Source: a virus
Virus record (IMG/VR): IMGVR_UViG_3300032246_001241
Span: 1-40,563 of that record
DNA length: 40,563 bases
Reading direction: 5' to 3' (one strand)
Under the pieces are notes generated by a model. It worked only from the letters and a program-made list of their open reading frames with translations, was not told the origin of the DNA and did no database searches. How positions within the stretch are numbered: the first letter of the stretch is position 1; every line of letters begins with the position of its first letter. Positions 1 to 9,904 of the stretch are shown here, piece by piece. The translations under genes were made by a program, and so were the position numbers.

Positions 1-3000
1 ATGTACCAGAAGTAGAAACAGACTGAATACCATTGTTATCTAAACGAAGGTTTTGAGCGTTGTTAGCACCAATTTGGAATGGGTGGTCGGTAGTACTTAA
101 GCTATAAGGATTGGCACTATAAGAAATACGGACAGTGCCAGTGAAATCAGGAGAAGTAAACATAGTTGCTTTAGACTCATTAGTTACGTTACCAAGACCA
201 ACCATTGCTTTTGTAATACCAGTCACAGTGCCAGTGAAATCAGGAGAAGTAAACATAGTTGCTTTAGACTCATTAGTTACGTTACCAAGACCAACCACAG
301 ATTTAGGAATGGTTGTAGTAGTCCCTAAAGTTCCATCAGCAGCATTAGTTACATATCCCGCTACAGTCAATTTTTTGATAAGTACGTCAGACGAAGTACT
401 TCCAATTGCTACGTCTCCACCATAAGTATTTACATTTAGTGTTCCACTTGCGACGGGGCCAGATAACGCTTGAATTCCATTGTTATCCATACGAACGTTA
501 GAACCATTGGTCATTCCAATTTGAAGTGGGTGGTTATTTGAATCTAAAGTGTATTGAGTAGTGGATGCAAGGTAAAGTCTCAAGGTAGAAGGCATCTCTA
601 TACCAGATGTAGCATTTATAGTTATGGTTTTATTATTAGTTGTTTCGGTGATAACCATGGATGTGTCATTAAATTTAAAGCTTTCAGCAGTAAAAATAAC
701 ACGTTCTAAAGTTGTAATTTGGTCTGAGAATGGACCCCAAACAAATTTAGTACTAGCAATTCGAATAGTTGAAGGGCTATCTGAGTCAGCAGCCTCATCA
801 AAAATACCTGAAATGACTGCAGCATACTGCGGTGTTATCGTTATCTGACCATTTGTAGTATTAATATTTGATGCATTGGCAGATAGTTCAAACCCAGAAG
901 CTCTATCGCCAGTAGTGAGTTTTAAAGTAGAACTTACATTCCTATAAGTATCTGTAATATATTTATATTGGTACTGCCCACTAGATAGAGTAGTTGTATC
1001 GCGATCAGCATCCGGGAAAGGCACATAAGTTGCTGTAGAGTCATACATGCCGAGCGACGGACGAGTTGTCATAGTTTTGCTAAAAGTATTATTTCTAAAC
1101 CCGATGTAGTCAAAATAATCTAAGTGAGCAGACTGACTTGTCAGATTTATATCCAGCCACGTCTTACTACCTTCGATTGACGCCTGAGCAGGATTATAAC
1201 TGATAAGATCATCAGTGCTACCATACCAGCGATTAGTCTCTAAGTATGAACCATAAAAAAAGTTAGATGCAGTAGATAAATAAGCATTATCAGCAATATA
1301 ACCAATTGAAACGGAGTCAGTAAGTTTTGTAGCAGAAACTACACCATTACCGTCATGCTTTAATAGCCAACCCGGAATATCAAGATAGATATCGGCACTA
1401 GTTGCAAAGTTAGTAGGGTCTGCTGCTTCGTAAGCAGCTTTTATGCTTTCACCATCAATAATGATTAAATCTGTTTTATACATAGCTGGAATATCTACTC
1501 CAGTCTGTTCATTGTCTAGATATGCCAGCATATAAGTATTAGCATTGCTTAGAAGATACTTATTTACTCCGGCATCCCACTGAGCTTTTGTTGCAGTAGA
1601 TAAAACACTGGATATGGCAGTAGTAGATCCGTTACCATACCTAAGTCTTATAGCAGATAAATCTAGTGCAGCTTCATATACTTTATATACGGAATTAGAC
1701 CTAGCTTGATGAGAAGTTAGAGTTAAAACTTGACCCGCTGGAGTAGAAGTTCCATTAGCAGTTATATAAAAATAGTTAGTAGACGGTGCAGGGCTAGTTA
1801 AAACAGTAAAAGTATATCCGGACGTGCCGTCTGCTATTGTATGAGGAGAGTGTGTAGTAGTGCTGTATGTTGCATCAACATCTAGAAATACTGTATCTCC
1901 AGCAGAAAATCCGTGTGATGTACTATTTACTTTTAAGTAATACCCCCCGGTGGTATAACTTTCTATGGAAGTTATAGTTTTAGCTACTGGAACATAATAA
2001 GGGAATAGGCTTATACCAAAATATAGACTTCTACCAATATCAAAAATTCCGTAGTCGTCACCCGCGGCATAATCAATTGTTGCAGTCAAATATGTAGATA
2101 ATCCACTGCTAGACCAAGTAAGTTTTCCACCATAAACACTATCACTTTGATAAGGAGTTGCTATATCTAAGGTAGCTAAAGTTAACCCAGTGCCAGCAGA
2201 CCAAGAAGTTGTAGCGGTTTGTAGTACATTGTCAACATCTTTATACTCAAAGCTGGGATTTTCAATTATATTTATATCTTCTGCTGAAACATAAGTAACA
2301 CCTTGATTAGAAAAATATCCATAATCAAATTCAGACTTTGAGTAATCTCGAAGATAAAGACCGGCAATATCTTTTATAGCAAGAATAGAATAGCCAGAAA
2401 TTTGATCAACCGTTACGTCAGATCCGGCACTATAATATTTATAAGTTGTATCACTTACGTCTACAATTATTGAAGAGTTGGTGTTAAAACTAGAATCTTC
2501 AACAACCCTAACTTTAATGTAATCCCCTACAGAATAATTGTGCGCCGCAACAGTTATTGTTGCAATTTCAGAATCTCTAGATGCAGACAGTACGCTAATT
2601 TGTTCATCTATATAAGATTTAAAAAGACCGACGTAAGTACCGGAGGTAACTCCGTCGTCTGTTAATCCTAGATCAGAACTTTCAAGAAGAGTTCCATAAA
2701 TTACATAATCTCCAAAAGTTCTTTTGACTAAAGGTTGGCTAATATTCCAATAACCAATAGTGCCAGAGTAAGCATTAATATCCCCACGAACGTAGACGTT
2801 AGCAAACTCAGAGTTTCCGTAACCATCAATTCTCCAACCAGATACTCCTGGAAGATAATTTAAACTGGAAATAGATTTATTATCTAAAATTACATCTTCA
2901 CCAATTTCACTAGATCCAATAGCATTTGCGGCAATAGAAGTGACGTAGTTTCTATTATTTAATTTAGTAACATCTTCATTCATAGCTCTTAAATAATCAG

Positions 3001-3037
3001 AGAGCTCTTTACTCCTTTGTATGCGTCTATTTGCCAA
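1..3037 (-). CDS. Tail-fibre-like minor tail protein, 3' end cut by window edge
   Basis: The frame stays open from a TTG at 3037 to the left edge, giving about 1012 codons with no stop. I prefer TTG 3037 because GGAGGTGG lies about 6 nt upstream and the protein then starts MANRRIQRSKEL. The first in-frame ATG (2983) has no well-spaced ribosome site. The TTG start overlaps the upstream gene by 11 nt. Residues 50-100 contain a 'LPGVSGWRIDGYGNSEF' segment like that of phage minor tail and fibre proteins that precede receptor-binding regions. Two beta-repeat copies of the family shared with other genes lie near 2400-2580 and 1740-2000. Toward the left edge come repeated shaft modules ('VGLGNVTNESKATMF' twice, and 'RxDNNGIQ' twice). 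It is the last tail gene in the window and probably forms a receptor-contacting fibre, but the C-terminal tip is not visible. Coding is certain; the exact role is inferred. Confidence 0.85.
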   Translation of the reverse strand, partial: MANRRIQRSKELSDYLRAMNEDVTKLNNRNYVTSIAANAIGSSEIGEDVILDNKSISSLNYLPGVSGWRIDGYGNSEFANVYVRGDINAYSGTIGYWNISQPLVKRTFGDYVIYGTLLESSDLGLTDDGVTSGTYVGLFKSYIDEQISVLSASRDSEIATITVAAHNYSVGDYIKVRVVEDSSFNTNSSIIVDVSDTTYKYYSAGSDVTVDQISGYSILAIKDIAGLYLRDYSKSEFDYGYFSNQGVTYVSAEDINIIENPSFEYKDVDNVLQTATTSWSAGTGLTLATLDIATPYQSDSVYGGKLTWSSSGLSTYLTATIDYAAGDDYGIFDIGRSLYFGISLFPYYVPVAKTITSIESYTTGGYYLKVNSTSHGFSAGDTVFLDVDATYSTTTHSPHTIADGTSGYTFTVLTSPAPSTNYFYITANGTSTPAGQVLTLTSHQARSNSVYKVYEAALDLSAIRLRYGNGSTTAISSVLSTATKAQWDAGVNKYLLSNANTYMLAYLDNEQTGVDIPAMYKTDLIIIDGESIKAAYEAADPTNFATSADIYLDIPGWLLKHDGNGVVSATKLTDSVSIGYIADNAYLSTASNFFYGSYLETNRWYGSTDDLISYNPAQASIEGSKTWLDINLTSQSAHLDYFDYIGFRNNTFSKTMTTRPSLGMYDSTATYVPFPDADRDTTTLSSGQYQYKYITDTYRNVSSTLKLTTGDRASGFELSANASNINTTNGQITITPQYAAVISGIFDEAADSDSPSTIRIASTKFVWGPFSDQITTLERVIFTAESFKFNDTSMVITETTNNKTITINATSGIEMPSTLRLYLASTTQYTLDSNNHPLQIGMTNGSNVRMDNNGIQALSGPVASGTLNVNTYGGDVAIGSTSSDVLIKKLTVAGYVTNAADGTLGTTTTIPKSVVGLGNVTNESKATMFTSPDFTGTVTGITKAMVGLGNVTNESKATMFTSPDFTGTVRISYSANPYSLSTTDHPFQIGANNAQNLRLDNNGIQSVSTSGT
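132..297 (-). repeat. Tandem 93-bp repeat inside the fibre gene
   Basis: A stretch of about 72 nt starting near 132 recurs almost perfectly starting near 225, a period of 93 bp or 31 codons. It encodes VGLGNVTNESKATMF followed by TSPDFTGTV twice. A second, more diverged repeat pairs about 26-115 with 472-560 (HPFQIG...LDNNGIQ against HPLQIG...MDNNGIQ). Such repeats are typical of trimeric fibre shafts and can change in number by recombination. Confidence 0.9.
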
Positions 3038-6000
3038 CTTTATCCACCTCCCAGTCTGTAACTAGGGTCAAATCAATTTCTTCCGGAAACGCAGGACTAT
3101 TTGGAACTGAAACCTTGATATTGTCAATCCTTCTAAGGATAACGTCTTTTCTAGGTTCTAGTACGCTAGCTAATCTACTATTAATGAATCCAGACTCGTC
3201 GTCAACTATAAGCTGACACCAATCTCCAGGATTATAAGATCCAATAACTGGAGGCAAAGATCCATTAACTCTAATTATAAAGTCACCCTGAGGAGGCCTA
3301 GATTGATATAAAAATCTTTTAGCAGTTAGATAGAAATCTGCTTCTGAATCATAGTTACCCCAGTTATCTTTATTAACAGTTATAACTAAAGGATTATATT
3401 GAGTAGGCCAGTCAATTTTTTCAGCTCTATCTAGGATAGGCCAGCCAGCCTCAAGAAGACCACCATCCGCGGCTCCAGAAAATCGCGCCATAGAGTTTGG
3501 ATCTCCGGCACCATTATTACCGGAAACAAACATTCTTGTAGCAGCGTTTTCAGCACTCTCACTCAAGCTAACATTCTCTACGTTTCCAGGATGCTCAAAT
3601 GTAATTTTATCAGCACCAAAAGCATAAGGAGGAGCAACTTCACCTACAGGAAGAACCCCATTTGGTTTAGTAGCTAAGTACTCTTTAAGTGTTACAGGAG
3701 TTATAGGTATTAAAACAAATTTACGTTTAAAAGTACTTACACCGCTTGAAGCATCTAAAGTACAATCTATTCGATAATTAAAGCCATTTACTGAGTTGCT
3801 GTACTGCTCCATATGAGCATCAAGAGTGACCATATCGCTACCACGAACAATGGTGTTTGGGTAGAAATTACCGGTATAAGTAGTGCCATCAAAATCTAAT
3901 CCACCAATATTTGCATTGTTGGGAAACTCTCCATAGCTTCTAGAAAATACAACTGGGGTTATAGATACATAAGGAGCATTTATTGCTGTACCGTTAGGAC
4001 TCAAAGCTTGCATAGCAATACCGCTTGAAGCTACGTAAGCAGAAGTTTCTGCACTTGAGATCTCAAAATAGCTATTAGTTCTAGCAGTTACAGTTGCAGC
4101 ATTTAAATTATAAACTGCAGGGAGTACACCTTTTATAGTTATTCTATCATTTGTAGAAAAACTATTGGTAGCCGTAAATCTTACAGTTCCGGAAGTTGGA
4201 AAAGTAATATTTGTAATAGTTCCAGATGTAGGAATACTGGAAATGGTATTAGTAACTTTATAACTAAAAGTATCAGCATCTATTTTTGTAATTAAAACTG
4301 GGGAACTGTCAGTTGGATAATATTTGGAGTATGCTGTACCTGGAAGTACAAGTTTTACTAAATCTTGATTAGAAAAACCATGCCCTGGAGAGTATAGAGT
4401 GATAGTTTTTGTACCAGAAACAGCAGAAATACCGTAAACAGTCTGAGCGGTAATTGATTCAGAATAGTCTAGATAAGCAGATGCATACAATCTAACGTAA
4501 GCAAATGGAGCCCCGGTTGAAGTGCTGGATGCGGTTGCCCCGTCTATATCAACTTTTACTTGACTATTTGATGCAACACTTATTTTACCTTTGTCATTTA
4601 ATCTAGCAGCGTTTCCCCCGGTAAATCCAACAACGGTAAGCATTTGTCCTGTAGAAAAAGGTAAGCTAGTTCCATTGTAAGTTAGTTGAGTCGTAGTTGC
4701 AGATCCAGAAGTAAGAGCTTTAGCATCTGAAACCAGCATTGCAGTAGAAACTGCCTTACCATAGTTCGGGCTGCTCAAAGTTTGCACCTCTATGGTTGAT
4801 GCATTAGTTAGACCTTCAACATAAACTTCAAACCATTTAACAGTTGAACCTGGATTGCTAACTGCAGTAATAGTGTAAACATTGCTCCACGCAAGACTTT
4901 TAGCAAAAACATTACCGGCATTAAGTCTGTTAATTTTTGTAACAGTAACTTTAGACCCAACTATATAGTAATGCTCAGCAACTGTTGTAAATCTTATAGT
5001 TCCAGATTTCTTATTTGAAGTATTTTTTGTAAACTGATATTTAGATATCTGAGCAACTCCTGATGTTGGTGCAGTAGTTACTCCAGTTCTAAAATTAGTA
5101 AGAGTATAAGTAAAACTATTATTATCTACAGATTGAATAGTGGCTCTATATCCATTGTTGTCATAATCTTGAAAAGCTGTAGGAAACACTAAATCAATAG
5201 AGTCTTCAACACTGAATTGATGATTAACACTTCTAACTGTAACCACATTGTTTTGACAACTCACACCAGAAATAGTCGGGTTATACTTCAAACTTTGCTG
5301 ATCCAACTGAGCACTGGTTCTTGAAACCGTTCCAGTAGTAGGTTTATATTTTTCATCTCCAGCCGCGTACTTAGCTGAGTTTCTTGCCAAAGCTCTATAA
5401 GTAAATGAATCTCTTGTTGGAGAAACAGTTCCAACTTTGTAAGAACCATCAGCAGCAGTAACTCCAATAGCTACATTTATAGAATCGCCAACATTAAATT
5501 TAACTGGGACTTGAGTTTTTATTCGTACTGTAGATCTTTTATCAGTTGCATCGGCGGCATACCCAAATACTTTGTAGTCAGTTACAGTGTAAACTCCGTC
5601 TGGCTCACCCATAGGTCCGTATTCTGGAAGATCATATCTAAATATATTTTGACCCTTAACCCTACCCGTTACACCGGCGGCCGTAGCCGTTTTATTTCTA
5701 GTAATATTGTCATCTATGGAGTAAGTAACATAACTTGAACCATCTAAAGGTCCTTGTATTGAATCAATTATTTTAAATGAACCATTTAAAAAAGTAAGTG
5801 AGCCAGTGAATCCGGCTACAGTAAGCATATTGTCATTAACAAAACTATTATTTTTACTAGTGTATAAAGTAGCTATTCCGGCAAGTGTAGAGTAGTGAGT
5901 AATTTTTGTACTAACTACGTTGGTATCAGGATCAGTATTAGAGACAGCACTTACTTTATGGAATCCGTTATAAAGTGGTTGGCTCCAACCAGCTCCGTCT

Positions 6001-7919
6001 ACACCAGTAACATACACATACATATCAGTTCTAAGAGGAGTTTCCTCTGAGATACCTAATTCTATTTCAGTTAGTGCATTTGCATAATTTATGGTATTTG
6101 TGCCAGCTAGCGTAGTAAAAGTCGTTTGCTCTGCTAGATAAGTGGTACCATCTTCTTTTGTAGTAGACACCCCAGTAAGCTCATATGAAACAGTTTTTTT
6201 AGCGGCATCCACGGATGTGAGAACAACTCCTCCTCCATCTCCATTTGTTAAAGCAGTGTACATATAACTATCATTAACATCTTTTTTAGTGTCACCGGCA
6301 AGGCTAGTGGTTATAGTATCTCCTTTAACAAAAGGAAAAGTTCTACTCTTACTTAAAGATAATTGAAGAGTGACTATGAAAAGACTTTTATCAGCATTAT
6401 AAGATCTCTTAGCCGAAGTCACGCCATATGGTTTAGTAGTTTTTAAAGCCCTAGTAGCTACTTCATATTTATTGGTGTATATATTAGTAGATGCAATAGC
6501 TACCTGAGAAACAACTCCTGGAGATCCTGAAGCAGTGTTCACTCCCGCGTAAGCAGTAGCTGAGTTTGATGTATACCCACCGGCAATAACCGATCCATAA
6601 GGATTAGCTATTTTAAATGTAGTTCCGTTTGCAAATGTTACAACTTGATTTATTACGTTATATTTATTATTATTTGAATTTTTTACGGTTACATAATCGC
6701 CTACAGAGAAAGTATTTGTTCCGGTGTATGTAATTAGAGAAGAGGTAGATGTAGCATTTGTAATAGTAACAGATCCACGAGGATTAGTTATTGCATAAGT
6801 AAATGTATTATTGTTAGTTACGCTAAGTATTTTAACATTTGAAAAATTAAAATAGTTGTATCCACCAAAAGTTGGAACACCGGTGATAGTCACTTTACTG
6901 CCATATTTTAATTTAAATAAGTCATTTGTGTCTACTACGTCAACAACTACAGTTGCAGTAGTTGCACTAGCAGATACTTTAGTTATATTGTAGGCAGGAA
7001 CAGTTACACTAAAAGTATTACTGCTAGGAGTATCAAAAATTAAACGATTACCATCTACGCTCTCGTCTACATTTCGTATATCTACGTTTTGACCCGGCAC
7101 CAAATCATGGTTAGTAGACGTAGTTAGGGTTACAACCCCCCCACTAGCAACTTTATTAGTAATTTCATATGGAATCTTAACTCCTGGAGTAATAATCTCA
7201 TTAGCAAATTGAGTGTCAATAAAGTCTTGAGCAGCCTCCTTCATCAACTCTTTTAGATATTCGTAGGTATCAACTCGTACAGAAATACTCACGTCTGTAT
7301 AAGTTCCAGATGGAATATTTGGAATAGTTATGGCAAATTTAGTTGTTGTTGGGGTAGTAGAAGAAGACAGCGGGTAGTATCCGTTGTATTGAATCAAATC
7401 AGATCTAGTAAAGCTAACGTAAACGGTGTTTAGATTTCCATAGTCATCTAAAACTTTAATAGGAATTTTTAAGTTTATATTGCTAGTATTTTGCAAAGAA
7501 ACTATAGCTGGAAGATCTTTTGTTTGTTTAAATACGTTAGCCGTAAATTGATAAGAATAGGTTTTCCAGATAATACGATGCTTTAAATAGCTAGTAAACT
7601 CCGAAGCAGTGACGTTTAAAGATCTTCCAAAAAGATCATAAGTTCTACCCCAAATAATACCGCCCCACATACAAACGCCATCACGAACAACGTAAAGAGC
7701 AGATTTTCCTGGAAGCAAAGAGTTGTATAGATCAAGATCTTTAGTCTGCTTATTGATAGAAATTTTCCCATCAAAACTTCCTGAACCCTTTAAAGTTCTT
7801 TCATAGACAACGTCTTCAAAAGGGATCTGAGCAAGAATTTTATTAGACACAATATCAACGGCATAGTAGGTGTACTTAGCTGCTGTAGCAGACGTACCTA
7901 TTGGATATGCTTCTGTCAT
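3027..7919 (-). CDS. Giant Gp37-like minor tail protein with about 12 inserted beta-repeats
   Basis: 1630 aa, ATG start with GTGAGGT upstream. Residues 1-250 begin with a compact tail-protein fold ('VYERTLKGSGSFDGKI', 'GGIIWGRTYD'), and the last 320 residues ('VSLSESAENAATRMFVSG', 'YNPGDWCQLIVDD', ending 'VDLTLVTDWEVDKVGK'-like) resemble the C-terminal part of the siphovirus ReqiPepy6 Gp37-like minor tail protein. I expect such proteins to be nearer 500-600 aa. Between them, roughly nt 3990-7170, lies a chain of about 12 degenerate beta-rich repeats with the pattern 'T/S-x-H-x-[FL]-x-x-G-D-x-[VI]-x-[VI]' then 'T-F-T-Y-x-[VIL]-T-N'. The gene follows the Dit-like gene by 32 nt, the usual place for a baseplate-hub or tail-tip protein. 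The repeat region is rich in Thr, Ser and Asn and is probably surface-exposed. Family assignment is from motif memory and was not searched. Confidence 0.8.
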   Translation of the reverse strand: MTEAYPIGTSATAAKYTYYAVDIVSNKILAQIPFEDVVYERTLKGSGSFDGKISINKQTKDLDLYNSLLPGKSALYVVRDGVCMWGGIIWGRTYDLFGRSLNVTASEFTSYLKHRIIWKTYSYQFTANVFKQTKDLPAIVSLQNTSNINLKIPIKVLDDYGNLNTVYVSFTRSDLIQYNGYYPLSSSTTPTTTKFAITIPNIPSGTYTDVSISVRVDTYEYLKELMKEAAQDFIDTQFANEIITPGVKIPYEITNKVASGGVVTLTTSTNHDLVPGQNVDIRNVDESVDGNRLIFDTPSSNTFSVTVPAYNITKVSASATTATVVVDVVDTNDLFKLKYGSKVTITGVPTFGGYNYFNFSNVKILSVTNNNTFTYAITNPRGSVTITNATSTSSLITYTGTNTFSVGDYVTVKNSNNNKYNVINQVVTFANGTTFKIANPYGSVIAGGYTSNSATAYAGVNTASGSPGVVSQVAIASTNIYTNKYEVATRALKTTKPYGVTSAKRSYNADKSLFIVTLQLSLSKSRTFPFVKGDTITTSLAGDTKKDVNDSYMYTALTNGDGGGVVLTSVDAAKKTVSYELTGVSTTKEDGTTYLAEQTTFTTLAGTNTINYANALTEIELGISEETPLRTDMYVYVTGVDGAGWSQPLYNGFHKVSAVSNTDPDTNVVSTKITHYSTLAGIATLYTSKNNSFVNDNMLTVAGFTGSLTFLNGSFKIIDSIQGPLDGSSYVTYSIDDNITRNKTATAAGVTGRVKGQNIFRYDLPEYGPMGEPDGVYTVTDYKVFGYAADATDKRSTVRIKTQVPVKFNVGDSINVAIGVTAADGSYKVGTVSPTRDSFTYRALARNSAKYAAGDEKYKPTTGTVSRTSAQLDQQSLKYNPTISGVSCQNNVVTVRSVNHQFSVEDSIDLVFPTAFQDYDNNGYRATIQSVDNNSFTYTLTNFRTGVTTAPTSGVAQISKYQFTKNTSNKKSGTIRFTTVAEHYYIVGSKVTVTKINRLNAGNVFAKSLAWSNVYTITAVSNPGSTVKWFEVYVEGLTNASTIEVQTLSSPNYGKAVSTAMLVSDAKALTSGSATTTQLTYNGTSLPFSTGQMLTVVGFTGGNAARLNDKGKISVASNSQVKVDIDGATASSTSTGAPFAYVRLYASAYLDYSESITAQTVYGISAVSGTKTITLYSPGHGFSNQDLVKLVLPGTAYSKYYPTDSSPVLITKIDADTFSYKVTNTISSIPTSGTITNITFPTSGTVRFTATNSFSTNDRITIKGVLPAVYNLNAATVTARTNSYFEISSAETSAYVASSGIAMQALSPNGTAINAPYVSITPVVFSRSYGEFPNNANIGGLDFDGTTYTGNFYPNTIVRGSDMVTLDAHMEQYSNSVNGFNYRIDCTLDASSGVSTFKRKFVLIPITPVTLKEYLATKPNGVLPVGEVAPPYAFGADKITFEHPGNVENVSLSESAENAATRMFVSGNNGAGDPNSMARFSGAADGGLLEAGWPILDRAEKIDWPTQYNPLVITVNKDNWGNYDSEADFYLTAKRFLYQSRPPQGDFIIRVNGSLPPVIGSYNPGDWCQLIVDDESGFINSRLASVLEPRKDVILRRIDNIKVSVPNSPAFPEEIDLTLVTDWEVDKVGK
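3990..7170 (-). repeat. Array of about 12 degenerate beta-repeats in the minor tail protein
   Basis: Approximate limits; residues about 250-1310. Copies recognisable by eye include TLTTSTNHDLVPGQNVDI, TGTNTFSVGDYVTVKN, VPVKFNVGDSINVAIG, RSVNHQFSVEDSIDLVF, TLYSPGHGFSNQDLVKLV and FTATNSFSTNDRITIKG. Most are followed 30-45 residues later by a 'TFTY/TFSY-x-x-TN' strand. Copies are diverged, so the array is not a recent DNA duplication. Confidence 0.75.
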
Positions 7920-7951
7920 CTAGACCTCACGTAATTGTCGTTGTATCTATT

Positions 7952-9904
7952 CTAACCGATCCAGCCGGAACGGTATTGGACAACCACTTTTGTAGTCGTA
8001 TCTGATACCGAAGTATCCTGCGTTTGAACTCGAATTGAATTAGTTCCTGGAACTAGCCTTAACCAATCTATATTTGCATCTAAAATAGAACGCCCGGCAT
8101 CAGCTATATCTCGATATTTGACAGTCTGATTGTAAGTATCAATTACAGCAGTATCAGCATTTAATAGAGTAGCCGTAGAGCTAGACACACTGGTAGCCGA
8201 CAAATCAGCACCAGATGATGCGTATGTAAAAGTATTTGTAGTAACTGAAGTAACAGTTGCTGGATTATCATTAAAAGATCCATAACCGCTAATAGAAATG
8301 CTGACAGTATCTCCTACAAATAACCCGTGACCAGTTGAGTTTGAGGTAGTTAAAGTTGCCACATTGCTAAACCTAGATACATAACCAATATCTACAGAAT
8401 AACCTGCCGGTCTTAACTGTTTAACTAATTTTATAGAAGTTGAATTAGTAAGATTTTTTATATAACTTCCACTAGCCATCGGGCCAGTTAAAGTTATAAC
8501 TGTAGGTACAGAAGTGTTGCCTAAGTTAGTTATGCTTGCGCTTGAGTAGGCTAAAGTTGCTTTTCCTGTAGAGGCTACATAAGTTCCAGCCGTAGCTCCA
8601 TCCGTTTCAAACCAAGTACCGTTAGGATCTACTGCACGAACAATTACTCGGGAAGTAGAAGAAGCTGTATTATATCCTGAAGGATTTACCCCAGAAATAG
8701 TTACATAATTTCCTACAACAAAAGTATTAGTTGCGTAATACCTACGAATTCCAAGTCCCTGAGAGACGTTGGTAATATATCCAGAAGTTTTATACGAAAA
8801 AGGCGTAGCAGAAAAGTACCCATCAGTTGCTTCATAGTTCCACCCATATTTAACTGGATCTCCAGCACGAAGTTGAATGCTGAAATCTATACGTCCACGA
8901 GCATTTTTAACATCCATAGTTGGCTGACCGACCATAAAGACTTTAGAGATCTTTACAGGTCCTTCATCTACAGCTAGAGTTCCACCTAAATAGACTAAAG
9001 GAGAAAGCGCAGATATTAGTTTAGATCTTGCAGCAGTTATATAATCTGGATGTGGAGGGAGAATAGATCCTTCAAGAGTTATAGTTCTAGCTTTCCAACG
9101 CCCACGAACATCATATGAACCATCATCTAAACCACGTGCGATATCTGGAACGTCAGCATCTGGAAGAGTCCACCAACCTTTAATATCGGTGCAAACCCAA
9201 ACAACGTTATTTTCATCTATTGTGTTAAGCACAAGCCCGTTGATGTTGATGTCCGCATTCAGCTTAAGTCCGCTAATATACGGAGTAGGCATCTTACGTA
9301 GAGCAGCACTAACTATTGTATTTTCTAGTGCCTGTTTTGAACCTGTAAGAGCTGTAGAGTCTTGGGTCTCAATTTGAGTTTGAATTGTGCTAGGAACCTG
9401 ATTAAAATCTTCATAGAATTCTTGAATGTAAGCGCTCTGCTCAAATAAGATAGCGTCTAGATAAAAACTAGTAATAGTGCTAGACGTAGTTGGAGTGAAA
9501 GAAACTTTAGCTTTTACAGCAGTATCTGGAATAGTTGCAGCAAGAACCGTGTCTCCGATTCTATACCAAACCCCGTCTGCTGGAACATTTAGAGCTGCAG
9601 TTGAAGATAAAACAGAAGAGTTACTTGAGTTATACCAAGTAGTAGTCATAGTAATAGATCCAGTAGTAGATCCAGAAGCTATTTTTAAATAAGCAGAAAT
9701 AGAGTAGTCTTTGGATTCATCTATAGTTACGTAGTCTGTAAGGATTACACCAGTTGACGTCGACGTTACGGAAGATACTTGTAAGCAAGAAGTTCCAATA
9801 AATCCATCAGTAGTGATTCTTGCAATAGATGCGGTGGATAGGGCTGACCAGCCGGTAGAATTTGTTCTAAACGAGGCATTAGGAATTAAGTTTGTACGTG
9901 TCAT
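7952..9904 (-). CDS. Dit-like distal tail protein with N-terminal CBM-like domain
   Basis: 650 aa. Its ATG overlaps the tape-measure stop by 1 nt (TAATG), so translation is probably coupled. Residues 1-155 ('NLIPNASF...GW', 'SISAYLKIASG', 'FYLDAILFEQSA') look like a carbohydrate-binding jelly-roll module of the CBM4/9 type. Residues about 190-360 match a distal tail (Dit) core: 'ISGLKLNADININGLVL', 'GRWKARTITLEGSI', 'DFSIQLRAGDPVKYGW'. Two copies of the shared beta-repeat follow (nt about 8560-8770 and 8165-8370). The final 60 residues ('DANIDWLRLVPGTNSIRVQ') close the Dit fold. The first gene after the tape measure usually encodes the Dit or first minor tail protein that joins tube and tip. 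The CBM-like part could bind host surface sugars. The Dit call is fairly secure; the sugar role is inference. Confidence 0.82.
   Translation of the reverse strand: MTRTNLIPNASFRTNSTGWSALSTASIARITTDGFIGTSCLQVSSVTSTSTGVILTDYVTIDESKDYSISAYLKIASGSTTGSITMTTTWYNSSNSSVLSSTAALNVPADGVWYRIGDTVLAATIPDTAVKAKVSFTPTTSSTITSFYLDAILFEQSAYIQEFYEDFNQVPSTIQTQIETQDSTALTGSKQALENTIVSAALRKMPTPYISGLKLNADININGLVLNTIDENNVVWVCTDIKGWWTLPDADVPDIARGLDDGSYDVRGRWKARTITLEGSILPPHPDYITAARSKLISALSPLVYLGGTLAVDEGPVKISKVFMVGQPTMDVKNARGRIDFSIQLRAGDPVKYGWNYEATDGYFSATPFSYKTSGYITNVSQGLGIRRYYATNTFVVGNYVTISGVNPSGYNTASSTSRVIVRAVDPNGTWFETDGATAGTYVASTGKATLAYSSASITNLGNTSVPTVITLTGPMASGSYIKNLTNSTSIKLVKQLRPAGYSVDIGYVSRFSNVATLTTSNSTGHGLFVGDTVSISISGYGSFNDNPATVTSVTTNTFTYASSGADLSATSVSSSTATLLNADTAVIDTYNQTVKYRDIADAGRSILDANIDWLRLVPGTNSIRVQTQDTSVSDTTTKVVVQYRSGWIG

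Noticed and set aside
1-2983. ATG 2983 as start of the fibre gene
   Set aside because: TTG 3037 has GGAGGTGG at good spacing and adds a sensible N-terminus; ATG 2983 has its nearest GGAG about 29 nt away.
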